DNA from: Vitrella brassicaformis
Lineage: Eukaryota; Sar; Vitrellaceae
Assembly (NCBI GenBank): GCA_001179505.1
Contig: CDMY01000802.1
Location: 133,662-197,661 of the forward strand
Direction of reading: 5' to 3'
DNA length: 64,000 bases
A program made the position numbers and the translations under genes. The stretch's first letter is position 1; each line of letters starts with the position of its first letter. Positions 23,901-34,863 of the stretch are shown one piece after another. The notes below the pieces were generated by a model. The model did not search any database and was not told the DNA's origin. It saw only the letters and a list, made by a program, of their open reading frames with translations.

Positions 23901-24906
23901 TGTTCTTGGTCTTCAGCAGCTGTGGATACAGTTTCAATATCCACTCCACGACATCAGCGTGGCCCTCGTCTGTGAGAGGTCGACAAGAGACGTCTTTGAG
24001 AGATCAATACTTCTGTATTATTGTCCATTTGCAAGATGACTTACCGGCTGCATAATGGAGCGCAGTGTAGCCGTTCTGAATCAGGCAGAAAGACCTTAGT
24101 ATTTCTGATGCATCAGTGGAGAGACACAACTTTCACCTCGTCTTGATATTTCAGCAGGTCCGACCCGCCCCAATCGACAAACTTCTCCACAAGATAAAGC
24201 TCATCCTTCTCGGCCACGACGTGAAGAGGCGTCCTGCCCCTCTGAGAGACACAGAGCACACAGACACATACAACACACATACAACACAGATACACACCAG
24301 GGACTTGTCGGCTATGTCGATTACGATGCATCTTACTTACCGCATCTTTGACAGAGAGCAGATGTCGTCGGTCCTGCAGCAGCGTCTCAAAGACTTCCGC
24401 ATCACGACAAGTGCCTAAGAAACACCCCAAGCAGTGCTGGCAAGCACCCCAACACCTGATACGCAGGTGCAGTACCTACCTGCAGCATAATGGATGGCCG
24501 AATGATGGCCGCACCAGTCTCCGCTCTTCAGCGTTATTTCGACATGCTCAGGCTTCATCCCCATGAACATGTTCTCCAGGCCTTCTGCATCTCCTTTGTC
24601 GATGGCCTCCTTGATGCTATCTCTAAAATCATTTGTTGTCAAGACAGCGGATCTGTGTACCATCTGCAAACAGAAAGAGTCCTCCACTCCAAGCGTGTTT
24701 GGTAACTGCCCTTCTAGAAGGTTCACCTGCCGGGGTGAGTATATTATCGTTCGCAGAGCAGGTGGCAGCTCCCCCTTGACGTCATCCAGGGATTCAGCCT
24801 GCTCTATCGGCGGTGGCTTTGTTTGCCGGTCGGCTTCTCGCAGATGGACAAGGTCTTCACTCGACCCCGAATCGGACTCAGCCGGATACACATCCGCCCT
24901 CTGCAT
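20993..24906 (-). CDS. Ankyrin-repeat TRP-like cation channel
   Basis: A many-exon gene on the minus strand from ATG 24906. The first third has ankyrin-type repeats, seen as WCGHHSAIHYAAG, RGRTPLHVVAEKDELYLVEK, NGYTALHYAAG and DEGHADVVEWILKLYP. Several membrane segments follow (SLTIIAFIITHFTGW, KVKAGVLIALLFALRIL, MFLLLYLYILLVFAAILLF). Then comes a pore-like stretch with FYVGFGDFD, and a last segment LGTVLLLIYAVLSSIIL running into NLLIAIMASTYSAI. The order ankyrin repeats, six-segment core, GFGD-like filter and the NLLIAIM helix end is that of TRP channels. Downstream are RIRVLNEYLTVSQHERHAPP and a cytosolic tail ending LVPMNT at 20993. It is probably a Ca2+-permeable channel in the plasma or an inner membrane. 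The region 22950-23560 between repeats and core is the least certain in exon structure. Confidence 0.72.
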
Positions 24907-25150
24907 TTCAGAGAATTACCCAGCTTTCAGTGCCTAAGGCTTCAAGTTGCAGTGGGCATCATCGCTGACCCTGGGATCATCCGTCTGTCCGTGGAGGAGC
25001 GTTGGCGGCCTCGGTATTGCCTTAGCGGCTATGGGCATCTTACAGACTCGCTACCGTGACGACAAGAGCAGAGGAGTCGCTTTTTTCGGCTTCTGCGAGC
25101 TTCCCCCAGTAACCCCCAGTCTGCATGCGCCCCAAGCCCTGCGACCAACC
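24907..25150. promoter_or_regulatory. Head-to-head spacer channel / MFS transporter
   Basis: The spacer between divergent start codons contains ttctgcgagcttc at 25091-25103, which is gaagctcgcagaa on the minus strand, the recurrent divergent-spacer motif. It lies about 50 bases before the MFS start. Confidence 0.45.
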
Positions 25151-27150
25151 ATGCAATGGGATCCCGAAGACAGCATCGTGCCCTTATCACCACCTATAGC
25201 ATCGCGAGCAGTATCGGCCAGATACGAAGGAGAGGAAGAAGAACGGGCGCCGCTACTCAAACCCGAAGCCCTAAAGGAGAGGGAGGAGAGCCTGGAGCGG
25301 ACGTTTGCCCTCCTTGGCGTCGGTGTGGCCCTGAGCGGATGTGCAGACCAGCTGCTTCCCGCCTCATACAAAGCGCTGGTATGCATTGTGTGTGCATCTG
25401 CACTGACAACTGCGCCTTGCGCTCTCTCATTCAGGAAAGTGACCTGCATTTCAGCCCTCAATACTTGGGGTTGATCACTCTATGCGAGACCCTCGCCTTC
25501 GCCCTCACATCGCCCGTCTGGGGCAGGACAGCAGACGCACACTATCCACCCCTGACCGTGCTGTTGCTGGGTTGTCTCATGTGGGGCCTCTCCAGCGGAA
25601 TGGCTGCAGCGGTGACTAAGAGAAGAGATCAACACATCCATCAAAGCACACCGTGGCCCACATGACTTTCTCATAGGTGTCCACATTGGCTCCAATGATG
25701 GTGTCTCGTGCCATTCTGGGGGTCGGCCTGGCTGCAGTCAACCCTGTGGCGCAGTGTGTTGTGGGGGAGTATGCCGAGAAGGAGCTGGGGCGCATGTTTG
25801 GTTGGATCCACTTCACTCAAGTGGTGGGGCGGCTGGTCAGCCAGATATGCACTACTAGCATCTCCAATCGAGTCATTCTCGGCATCTGCGTAAGTAATAA
25901 AGATGCCGTGGGTCTCTGTTTGCCGCTTGGATGATGGCCAACTTTTTTAAAGGGATGGCGCGTCGCTCATTTTGCGGTGGCGATTGTCAGCATTCTGTTT
26001 GCCATGTGCCTGCCATTAAACACGTACAAGCCGATGAGTGAAGAGACACAAGACACTGCTACCACTGCTGGTGCCACGGAGACCACCCACATGAGTGACA
26101 GTGCATCGGTCGCCTCTTTATTACTTACGGACCACTGGAGGGGCTCACTCGCCTTCCTTCGCTACCCCACTGTTCAGATCGTTATCATTCAGGTGAAAGC
26201 CCATCCGTTTCGGGACCCTTCAAAAAGACATGTGTCTCTGTCTTTCTCGTTAGGGTTTCTTTGCTGCCATTTCGCTGTCGGCTGGGAGTTTCTTGATCAT
26301 GTACTTCCAGGTAATCCCCCGCTGACTGCCTACACGGATGGTTGATCGCAATGCATACCATGAAGTGTGTATACTTCCAGTACTGCCAGATTGATGACCT
26401 GCACGTGGCCCTGCTCACCGGCGCATCGCTAGCAGCCACAGCAATGGCCGGCCCCCTCGGCGGGTATCTCGCTGACGGCCTCAACAGATGGTCACCCAAC
26501 CATGGACGTCTTTTTCTCGGTGCGCGGAAGGGAGACAGACTTGGATGCTCTCTGTCTATCAATCCGTCCGTCCGTTTTGTGTTGCAGGCGAGATTGGGTA
26601 TTTGCTGAAGATCCCTCTTATCACTTATCTGCTGCTGTGTCTCCCTCGTGAGAGCAGCTCTGTTCCTTACTTCGCGGCGATTGGCATCGTGATGGGTTTG
26701 TCCAGTGGGTGGGCGGGGGTGGTCGTCGTGCGTCCTATTCTGAGTGAAATCATCTCCAAGGAACAGAGAGCCACTGTGTTCGCATGGGTGAGAGGAACAG
26801 CACTCACGAGACACCACACACCATCCATTTGTGTGCATGGTGTCTCTCTCTGTGCGTGTCTTCATGTGTGCGTCCATCCATTCCTGCAGACGATTGGTGT
26901 GGAGGTGTTCGCATCTGCCCTCTTTGGCGCGCCATTGGTGGGTCGTTTGGCTGAGGATTTCTTCGGCTATCGTTTTTCACCCGAGCTGATCAAGCACATG
27001 GACCCCGCACAGAGGAGGGGCAACGCGCAGGCCCTTGCCCATGCGCTCGTGGCCACCATTGCGCTGCCCTGGTGTTTGGCTGTGGCTGTGTTCTCGCTGT
27101 TGCACTTTGCTTATCCGAGAGACAGGGACAGAGAGGGTGCGGTTAGGTGA
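25151..27150 (+). CDS. Major facilitator superfamily transporter
   Basis: ATG 25151 starts a cytosolic N-terminus with acidic and dileucine-like features (EEEERAPLLKPEALKERE). About twelve hydrophobic segments follow. The MFS signature between helices 2 and 3 appears as TSPVWGRTADAHYPP. Other membrane parts are VLLLGCLMWGLSSGMAAAVT, RAILGVGLAAVNPVAQCVVG, FAVAIVSILFAMCLPL, TGASLAATAMAGPLGGYLAD and YFAAIGIVMGLSSGWAGVVV. Seven or eight exons are joined by short introns; the last exon ends at TGA 27148-27150 with AYPRDRDREGAVR. The layout recalls spinster-like or other protist MFS carriers; the substrate cannot be told. The codon before ATG 25151 is in an open frame upstream, but no earlier in-frame ATG was seen close by. 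Confidence 0.8.
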
Positions 27151-27655
27151 TGTGTGTGTGCGTATGTGCATGTGTGTGTGTGTATGGGTGGGTGCATGTT
27201 GTGTTTTCAGTCGTCCTTCACGATGACACAGGCCTTTCATACACACGCGGAAAACGTCTGTCATGTCGCATACACACACATGGATGCACGGAAGCGACGA
27301 ATGGCCGGGCAGAAAAACATGCCCGCCCATCCATCCATCCATCCATTCATCGACCTTGCACTAAGCGGCACCGTCCTTCATTGTTTGTATAAATGCATAC
27401 AGACAGGGACAAAATCGACCATGCCATGCACACCCAAGGGATAGACAGATAGTGTCAAAACGGTGCACCGAGCACACAGACAGGAAGGCAGGGTCTCCAT
27501 CGCAAAAACTCCACGGCATGAATGATGGGCATCGAGAAGACCATTGGCTGTACATACAGCAGTGTATGTGTGTCTGTCCATCTGTACATGGCGGCATTGT
27601 ACTGTCCGTGCGCATACGAAAAGAGAGTGGGAGCACATGAAAAAGTCGCCCCGGT
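27151..27655. other. Convergent spacer between MFS and MoaA genes
   Basis: It holds TG/GTAT runs (27150-27190), a (CCAT)n run at 27327-27349 and otherwise no coding signal. It probably carries the two 3'UTRs. Confidence 0.5.
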
Positions 27656-29541
27656 TCACCCGCCGATCTTGATCATGGGCCGATTGAGGTTGGCCTGCTC
27701 GGCCAGGAAGTGCATGCCTCCGTGGGCCTTCTTCTTGGCTTGGACGGCCTCCTTGACCACACCCATTACCTCATCGTCACTGTTGCCGCTGCACAGACAG
27801 ACACACATACACACACGCACAGAGGGGTGGATGGGTCGCACAACATAACTATGTACACACGTGTTGCTGGTGCTGACCTGCGCAGCACGTTGCGTATGTT
27901 GAACTCTTCCACGCCGAACAGACAGTTCTTGAGATTGCCGTCGGCCGTCAACCTACACACGCACCCGCAATTCACACGCCATCCATCCATGCAAAAAGTA
28001 ACTAGCAGACGCCACATACGTACCGGATTCGGTTGCATGACCCGCAGAACATGTCTGACATGGACGAGATGAACCCCACATAGCCGCGGAATCCCGCCAC
28101 ACGATACAGCTGGGCCGTCTCGTTGGGCGACGGGTCATCCGCCTAAACACACGCACATAGAAAGCATACAAGGTCTCGCGTGTGTGCAGGGATATGTGAA
28201 TACCCACCCGCGCGAGTGAGGGGAATTCCTTGCGTATTTTCTTGATCATGCTCTCCTTGGTCACCATGCGCTTGTCCGACCAACCTGCGACGAAACACAC
28301 ACGCGTCATTCGTCCGTGGATGAAGGTGCAGACATTAGTGTGTCCGGCGATCGGTCAATACCGTTTTTGGTGAATGGCATGTACTCGATGAACCGGATGT
28401 GGACGGGCCACTCCTCAGTCAGACGGACAAAGTCACACAGCTCCTGCACACATACGCACACATCCACACAGAAAGGCGTGGATACAGGCATCAGTATAAC
28501 AGGTGTCTGCGTGTCTGCGGGCTCATGCGTGCTCACATCGTCGTTGAATCCCTTCATGACGACACAGTTGATCTTAAGCTGACAGAAGTCGCCCTCAAGC
28601 GCCGAATTGATCGACTCCCTGCATCCACATCCATCAGGCAACACACCCAGTCACGTATATACATGTGTGTGTGTGTATGTGTATTTGTGGACACGTACCA
28701 GACTTTCTCGAACCCATTTCGCCTCGCCATGAAAGCGAATTTGGCGGGCACGAGTGTGTCGAGGCTGATGTTGATGCAGTTCATCCGCGCCTTCTTGAGG
28801 GTATCGATGTGCCGCATCAACGTCACGCCGTTGGTAGTCATCTACACACAAGCACGGATGCACGGTCCCAGAGCGATCGCGATGCGTGTGTATAATGTCT
28901 GCATGCATCGTGCTCACCGCGAACGTCTTGAGCCCGGGTATCTCGCCGAGGCGCATCGCAAGGTCACCGAAATCCTTACGGACGGTCGGCTGCGGAACAG
29001 ACATGACATACGAGTACGCCCACATCGACCTGAGCCTCGGCTGTGAGCGTACCTCTCCCCCTGTGAGTCTGATCTTGTCCACTCCCGCTTGAGCAAACAT
29101 GGACGCGAAACGGACGGTCTGCCGTAAGTTATGGCACAGTCGACAGATGACATCTCGTGATCGATCTATATATGCGTCTGTAGTTCTCTTTGTACCTCGT
29201 GTGCAGTGAGTATTGAGTCGTTTGGCGACAGGTCGATGCCGTCGGCCGGCATGCAGTACTGGACAGACACAGACAGACAGACATGGGGGTACATATGTGC
29301 GCCATCCATCCATCCATCCACCCACCCAGCACCGCTCACCTGGCATCTCAGGTTACACCTCTCTGTCAGAGATATCCTGCATCCGACAAACAGAAACCAG
29401 ACGTTGGCATACACGGACAGGTGTGCACACACGTGTTGCTGTGGTTGCGATTTGTGTACTACCTGAGGTATGTATGGCTTCTGCCAAAGCGGTCGACCAA
29501 GCACTCACGCCAATCTTCACGCACATCCGCCCACAGCTCAC

Positions 29542-29592
<51 letters not shown>

Positions 29593-29906
29593 TGTGCATA
29601 CCGATGGGAATGATCTCCCGAGTTACACTAACTGAGTGACCGACTGACCTCTCGCGAAGTGTTCACTCTTGAGGCCATTCAGGCGAACGACCTTCCGCTG
29701 CTTGGCTGGGCGCACATCATCAGATGCCATCTGTAGCACAAACACAGCACACAGAAAGGCTCACAAATGTGTCTGTTCATATGAAGCACACTTACGCTCT
29801 GAGGCGCCCTCCTGGTCTCGGCAACAAACAGGGGTACCGCCGATGCATCAACGGCGGCAGGCGCGGCAACGGGAAGGTTGCGCAACGGACGACTGAAGCG
29901 GATCAT
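27656..29906 (-). CDS. MOCS1A: GTP 3',8-cyclase (MoaA / MOCS1A), probably mitochondrial
   Basis: This radical SAM enzyme makes cyclic pyranopterin precursor from GTP, the first step of molybdenum cofactor synthesis. ATG 29906 opens a likely mitochondrial presequence ([19 protein letters not shown]). The core follows: [20 protein letters not shown], then CNLRCQYC, the CxxxCxxC motif that holds the SAM [4Fe-4S] cluster. [36 protein letters not shown] and IRFIEYMPF are all typical. The second cluster site is [20 protein letters not shown]. The protein ends MIKIGG, the conserved Gly-Gly tail needed for activity. All key residues are present, so the gene should be functional. There are about ten exons. 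Unlike animal MOCS1 no MoaC-like part is attached. The stop is at 27656-27658. Confidence 0.92.
29545..29592. repeat. (AC)n then (GA)n microsatellite in a MoaA intron
   Basis: About 14 AC units are followed by about ten GA units in the intron upstream of the exon that codes for the DRFGR block. Confidence 0.9.
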
Positions 29907-30333
29907 GCCTTCCGCTCTTCCTTCAGACAATCCATGAGAAGCAGAGGAGAATCAACGTGAGAAGCGAACGACGAGATCTGTGTCCGATTACCTACCTGTC
30001 GCTTTGCTGCGTCAGGCCCTCCTGTTTCTGCTCCTTCTCTGGCCCTCATTATTTGCGGGCTTATCTCTCATTTTGAGCTCGCATTTGAAGCGGGGAGGTG
30101 CTGGTGTACAGGCAAGATCTCGACATCGTTCTTTGACGTGAATGATGGGACGATGCCACAGAGGTGAGGGATATCAGCGAAAGCATGTAGATGCGCGTGT
30201 CCAGGCGTGTGTGAATCTGTTCCTTCCAGCCTCGTGCGTGTGTTCCTTGCAGCCATCATCCTTCTTCATTGCCCCGGCTTGATCATCCTTCTTCATTGAG
30301 CTGCAGCTCAAGCAGCCAGCTGGTGGGCGGGCG
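29907..30333. promoter_or_regulatory. Head-to-head spacer MoaA / SGNH hydrolase
   Basis: The divergent spacer carries ttttgagctcgcatttgaag at 30071-30090, the clearest form of the motif shared by the divergent spacers. Confidence 0.5.
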
Positions 30334-31544
30334 ATGGATCATCACATTACATCTGTGCATGTTGTCCTTCTACGCTTCATCAGGTCCAAAGAGATGTGGC
30401 GCCGGCGCCTCGATGGTGACGCCAGTGAGGACAGAAAATGGCCAATCACGCAGACACATGGATTCATTTGTGCACTTTCTGCGCTTTCAGACCAGCATGG
30501 TCCCGCGGCTTCATCGATTCCCCACGACCGTTTTTTCTCTGAGTTCCACGGCCACAAGATCAGCGATTTGGAGCATCTGTATGCCGCCCTGAAGAATCAG
30601 GTCGCGCCAACCCAGCCGCATCGGTTCATCTGGCTGGCGGGCGACTCGAGCCTGGACAACAAAGCCTGGCTCAACGAAACGGTGCCCGCAGCCAACGGGT
30701 GGGTACGCCAAGCAGTGATGGACGGGTGTGTGACGGTTGGTGGTCTGTGTCTTGATTGCCTCAACGCAGGTACGAGCATGTACTGAGTCCGCCGCTGTGT
30801 CGGCCTGACGTGGCCTTCCACCTTAACAGCATCATCGCCCACGAGGCCGACCCAACGCCCACCTCCCCCACACGTACCATCTGCATCAACACGGCTGTCG
30901 AGGAGTCGACACTCGCCGCTCGCAACGGCTCTTATATATTCCCACACGACACCTTCATCAGAGACAACGTCGGCCCCAACGACGTGCTGGTGGTGTCTGT
31001 CGGTGGCAACGATATCGCATTGAACCCCTCAGCCGCCACGATGGCCAACGCGTCGCTGCTGATCGGTTCGGAGAGCCCCGAGGACATCGACATGGCCCTG
31101 GGGCACTTTGTGGGTATGTTTCGGGATGACACGCGGCACTATGTGATGAAGCTGATTGAGAAGGCGCGGCCGGCACTTGTCCTTGTCTGTATGATATACT
31201 TTCCCGACCAGAGGAGGACACCCTCGTGGGCCAACAGCGCTCTGGCGGTCAGCCAGCATTCTGGACAGAGGTGTGGCGTGTGCATGTGTGTATCTGCGTG
31301 TGTCAACATACAGGCGTTGGACTATGACACGCATCCCGAGAAGCTGCAAGCGGCCATCCGGCAGGTGTATGAGCTAGGCACCCGAGCCGTCCGCATTGAG
31401 GGCACTAAGGTGGTGCCGCTGGCTCTGTTTGACGTGCTGGACGGCACCGACTCTTCGCTGTACGTCGACCGGGTGGAGCCCTCCAGCAAAGGGGGCGAGA
31501 TGATGGCCAGGACGATATGGGAGGCCGCCAAGGCCAATGCGTAG
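30334..31544 (+). CDS. SGNH-type hydrolase or esterase-like protein
   Basis: Three exons, with introns of about 70 bases at 30699-30768 and 31248-31312. Motifs in order: RFIWLAGDSSLDNKAWL carries the block I GDS nucleophile, and VVSVGGNDIAL carries the block III GxND oxyanion residue. SSLYVDRVEPSSKGGEMMA stands where block V (DxxH) is expected. In this last block Asp is present but the usual His position reads Pro or Ser, so the catalytic triad looks incomplete or is completed elsewhere. The segment between (GHFVGMFRDDTRHYVMKLIE, then PALVLVCMIYFP) is helical and typical of the fold. The start at ATG 30334 is the first in frame; the first 70 residues show no domain and an upstream exon is possible. 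TAG 31542-31544 ends the gene. Substrate unknown. Confidence 0.72.
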
Positions 31545-31942
31545 ATATGATGTACACATTCTGTAGTGGCGGTCAACAGATGGGGCAGGGCAGCTGGGAC
31601 GATGTTGTTTGTGCGACGTGTTTTTTTGGCATGACTCACTCATTCGAGCGCTCTCGTCTACCTGTCCGTATGCATTCATGATAGTGTGTGTGTCCAGAGA
31701 TAGATTCTGTGTCTACGCAGACATTGATGAGACTGGTTTCCATGGAAACTTGGGCTGACGGTCGGCCGGTCGGTAAGGGTTTGACGACCTTTCCCTACGT
31801 CCTGCAGGGATGAGCATCCCGGGATGAGCATTTCCAATGGATTCTCTATCCGAGACTGAGGGCTTGCCTCCAGCCCCCGGCATCCTGGCCGCGGACGCTG
31901 TTTACATCTTTGCAATTGCATCCAGCTCGATTTCCTTCGAAG
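31545..31942. other. Tandem spacer between SGNH gene and gene O
   Basis: This is one of the few same-strand spacers in the window. The divergent-spacer motif was not found here, in line with the idea that it belongs to bidirectional promoters. No coding signal was seen. Confidence 0.4.
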
Positions 31943-34863
31943 ATGACAGCCCGATTGACAGCCCGCCAAGCCGTACTTGCCTCTTTGGCTGCGTCGTCCG
32001 CTGCGGCAGCCGGCGGCAATTGCAAGAAGCGGCCTGTGGGTGACGAGGAGGTGGATGAGAGCAGCGATGAGGGGGGTTCAGAGTGGGAGGGGCGCCGCAC
32101 CAAGGCCGTCGTGCAGAAGAAGGCCAAACTCAACGACAAGGGCAAAGCCAAAGCCAAGAACAAGGGCAAGAGCACAAAGGTGGACAGTGCGGGCAGATCC
32201 AAGGCGGATAAGGCAGCAGACGACGATATCGAGATGGAGGTGAGGGCGGGAGCAAGCAACGCGGGACAAATGAAAAGAGTGGATGGATGGAACTGTTGCT
32301 TTGCTTCCGTGTGTTGTGTTGTGTTGTGTGCAGGATGTTGGTGTGGGTGGTGGTGATGTGGTGGCCTATTTCGCTGCGATGGCTGACAGACTGCAGGAGC
32401 AGCTGCAGCGGGTGCAGGACGCCAAGGCCAAGGTCACACACACAAATGCAAACACAAGCATGGAGCAGCAGCACTTATACCTTGTTGTGTGTGTGTGTGT
32501 GTGTGTGTGTCAGGCGGAGCATGTGTTTGAGTTGAAGGCTGCCCTCCCACCGCCCGAGTCGAACAGACAGCACAACCGCATGCAGGTCACACCAACACAC
32601 CAACACACCAACCGACACTATCAGCAACACACAAGGGTGTTGATGGTGTTGATGGTGTTGATGGTGTTGGGTGGCAGGAGGTGGAGCGTCACGCCCGTGT
32701 GTGGTGTTCGATGGTGACCAGGGACGCCAACACGCAGGTCCACGACAGCAGCGTGAGGGCCACGTCGCAGCTGGAGGCAGTGGTCAAGAAGATGCAAGCC
32801 ATCGCCGACAAGATCAAGGACATCGACCACAACGAGGAGGTAACCACACGACACACACACACACACTATGATGACAGACACACACATCGGCTGTTCCACA
32901 ATTGCTGTTCCATCTCGGTTGGTCTCTCTCAGGCTAAGTTGTCGTTGGAGGATCTGCCTGAGCCGCTCTGGATGAGCACGGCTGAGGGGACGGGCGGCTT
33001 CGGGCTGGGCGCGTACCTCGGCTTCGTGCCGTCCATCGAGTCCCTCGCACCCGTCAGCACATCCATCAGAGCCCTCACACAGCAGCGCGCCATGCACCCC
33101 ATCGTCGAACTCGATCGCAGCCCCAAGGCAAACACCATCAACAAATGGACAGGTCAGTGGTGTGCAGCAACACGCCACCCATGAGCCGACACATCCTCCC
33201 TCTTTGTGTGCCTGCGTGTGCGTCAGGTCGTTCGTCTGCGCCGTTGCGTGAGTGCCGAGTGTTTCGCGTCAACCACCGCCCCACCGTCACCCTCGTGCAG
33301 CTGCTGGAGAGGCTGGCGGGCGTGGTTGAGTCGGTGGAGCTGCTGTGCCCTCCGAAGGAGCCTGAGTACGACAAGAAGGGCCGCGAGAAGCCCAGACACG
33401 ACGCAACGGACATGCAGTGGCGAAGGGGCGAGTTCAAGAAGGTCAAATACCTACCCTCAATCAAGGTGGGAAGGAGGAAGGAAACGGCGGAATGACAATG
33501 TACTGTGTGTCGGCCCTTGTCGCTTCGTCAGAAGCCGTAGGTGTTCTCGCGTCTGCAGAAGGTGTCGGTCAACAGTGTGTGGACCAAGCTTGTGGAGGAT
33601 CGCAGCTACTCGTGGCCCGCCCTGCTTGAGCTCAGCACGGTGAGCGTGACCATGGCCGCCCCCCTAAGCTGGATCGCCAAGGCTGAGAAGGGACTCACAT
33701 CGCTCGACCTCATGGTGGATAAGGTCAGAAGAAATGATGCGACACAACCCAACCAACACCCACGAATCAGTACAAGTACCTTCGTGCCCCCCTGTGTGTG
33801 TGTGTGTGTGTGCAGGATGATCCGAGTTGCAAGGAGAAGGTGGAGATCGACAAAATCGCAAAGGCCATCAAAGACACGCCCTCAGGTATGTGGAGACACC
33901 ACACGCAACACGACACATCCGCATGCCGTCATCCCTCTCCGTGCGTGTATGGTTTATGGCTCAGCCAAGTCGCTCGCCAGCCTGTCGGGTCGCGTGCATC
34001 ACAACCTGTCCGCCCCGGCAGCCGACGAGGGCTTCATCGCGCTGATGGGCTCCGACATGGGGGGCCCCCTGCACAACATACAGATGATACTCCCAGACAT
34101 CAGAACCACAGACATGATCAAAGTAAGACACCAAAATGGACGGTGGGTGAGCAGACAATGCACCACACGCTTCTCCCTCTGTCTGTCTCAACAACAACAA
34201 CAGGCGTTGCACAAGTTCCGCTCCAGCTGTGTGGCCGAGGGCGCGCGCGAGGACTACCGTGGCGGCTTCACCGACGGCGAGGGCTGCATGGGGGGTGTCA
34301 AGCTCCGCCTGCCCCTGTCGGGCGCCGTAGCCCCCCTTGCCGACGCACAGTCGACGCTCGAGACATGCTGCCAGCAGGCCGAGACCGTCACACTCCCCAC
34401 ACGCACACATCACGCGCGTGACAATGCGGCGGCCATCGTCCCCGCCGCCTCCTTCGCCTGCCCCTCAGCCCACACACTCACCATCGAGTTCTGCGGCGGC
34501 CAGCATCCCCTGCCCCAGTACCTCCTCAACGACCCGGCCGCCATGCTGCCCCGTGTGGCGTCCATCGAGGTCAAGCAGAAGGTCCGTTGCTTTTGCTTTG
34601 CTCTCTCCCATGTAGCTCTCAGGCACATGGTGGCTGTAGGTGTACTGACGGCAGCTGCGGATGTCGGCAGCAGGCCGGTCACTGTCCCTGCCACCCCACC
34701 CCAGCCACAGCCACTCACCGATGTACACACTCCACCCCATGACGTGCTCCCCTCCCTCCCCGCCACCGACACATACTGCCGTCGTGGGACATTGATCCTG
34801 GTCGGTGTGTCGAAGTGGCCGGCCAATGAGAACCACCACACACCACAGCTGTACCTGCGATAG
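31943..34863 (+). CDS. Lineage-specific protein O, 3' end replaced at about 34583
   Basis: ATG 31943 begins a low-complexity Ala/Lys-rich N-terminus with an acidic patch (DEEVDESSDEGGSEWEGR) and a Lys-rich, nuclear-localisation-like part (KKAKLNDKGKAKAKNKGK). A coiled-coil stretch follows (AYFAAMADRLQEQLQRVQDA and TSQLEAVVKKMQAIADKIKD), then a long region of alternating short strands without a known domain. The last authentic part, TLTIEFCGGQHPLPQYLLND followed by VASIEVKQK, matches protein P at the window end (KLTIRPSGASQPLPPY, VESVEVRQ). P continues about 260 residues beyond this point. O instead runs at about 34583 into the antisense of a TLDc exon and stops at 34861. The product is therefore truncated and chimeric. 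Both O and P look like members of a family special to this lineage. Confidence 0.6.
32636..32671. repeat. Minisatellite of a 9-base unit in an intron of gene O
   Basis: Four copies of tgttgatgg lie just before the acceptor of the next exon, standing where a pyrimidine tract would be expected. Confidence 0.85.
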
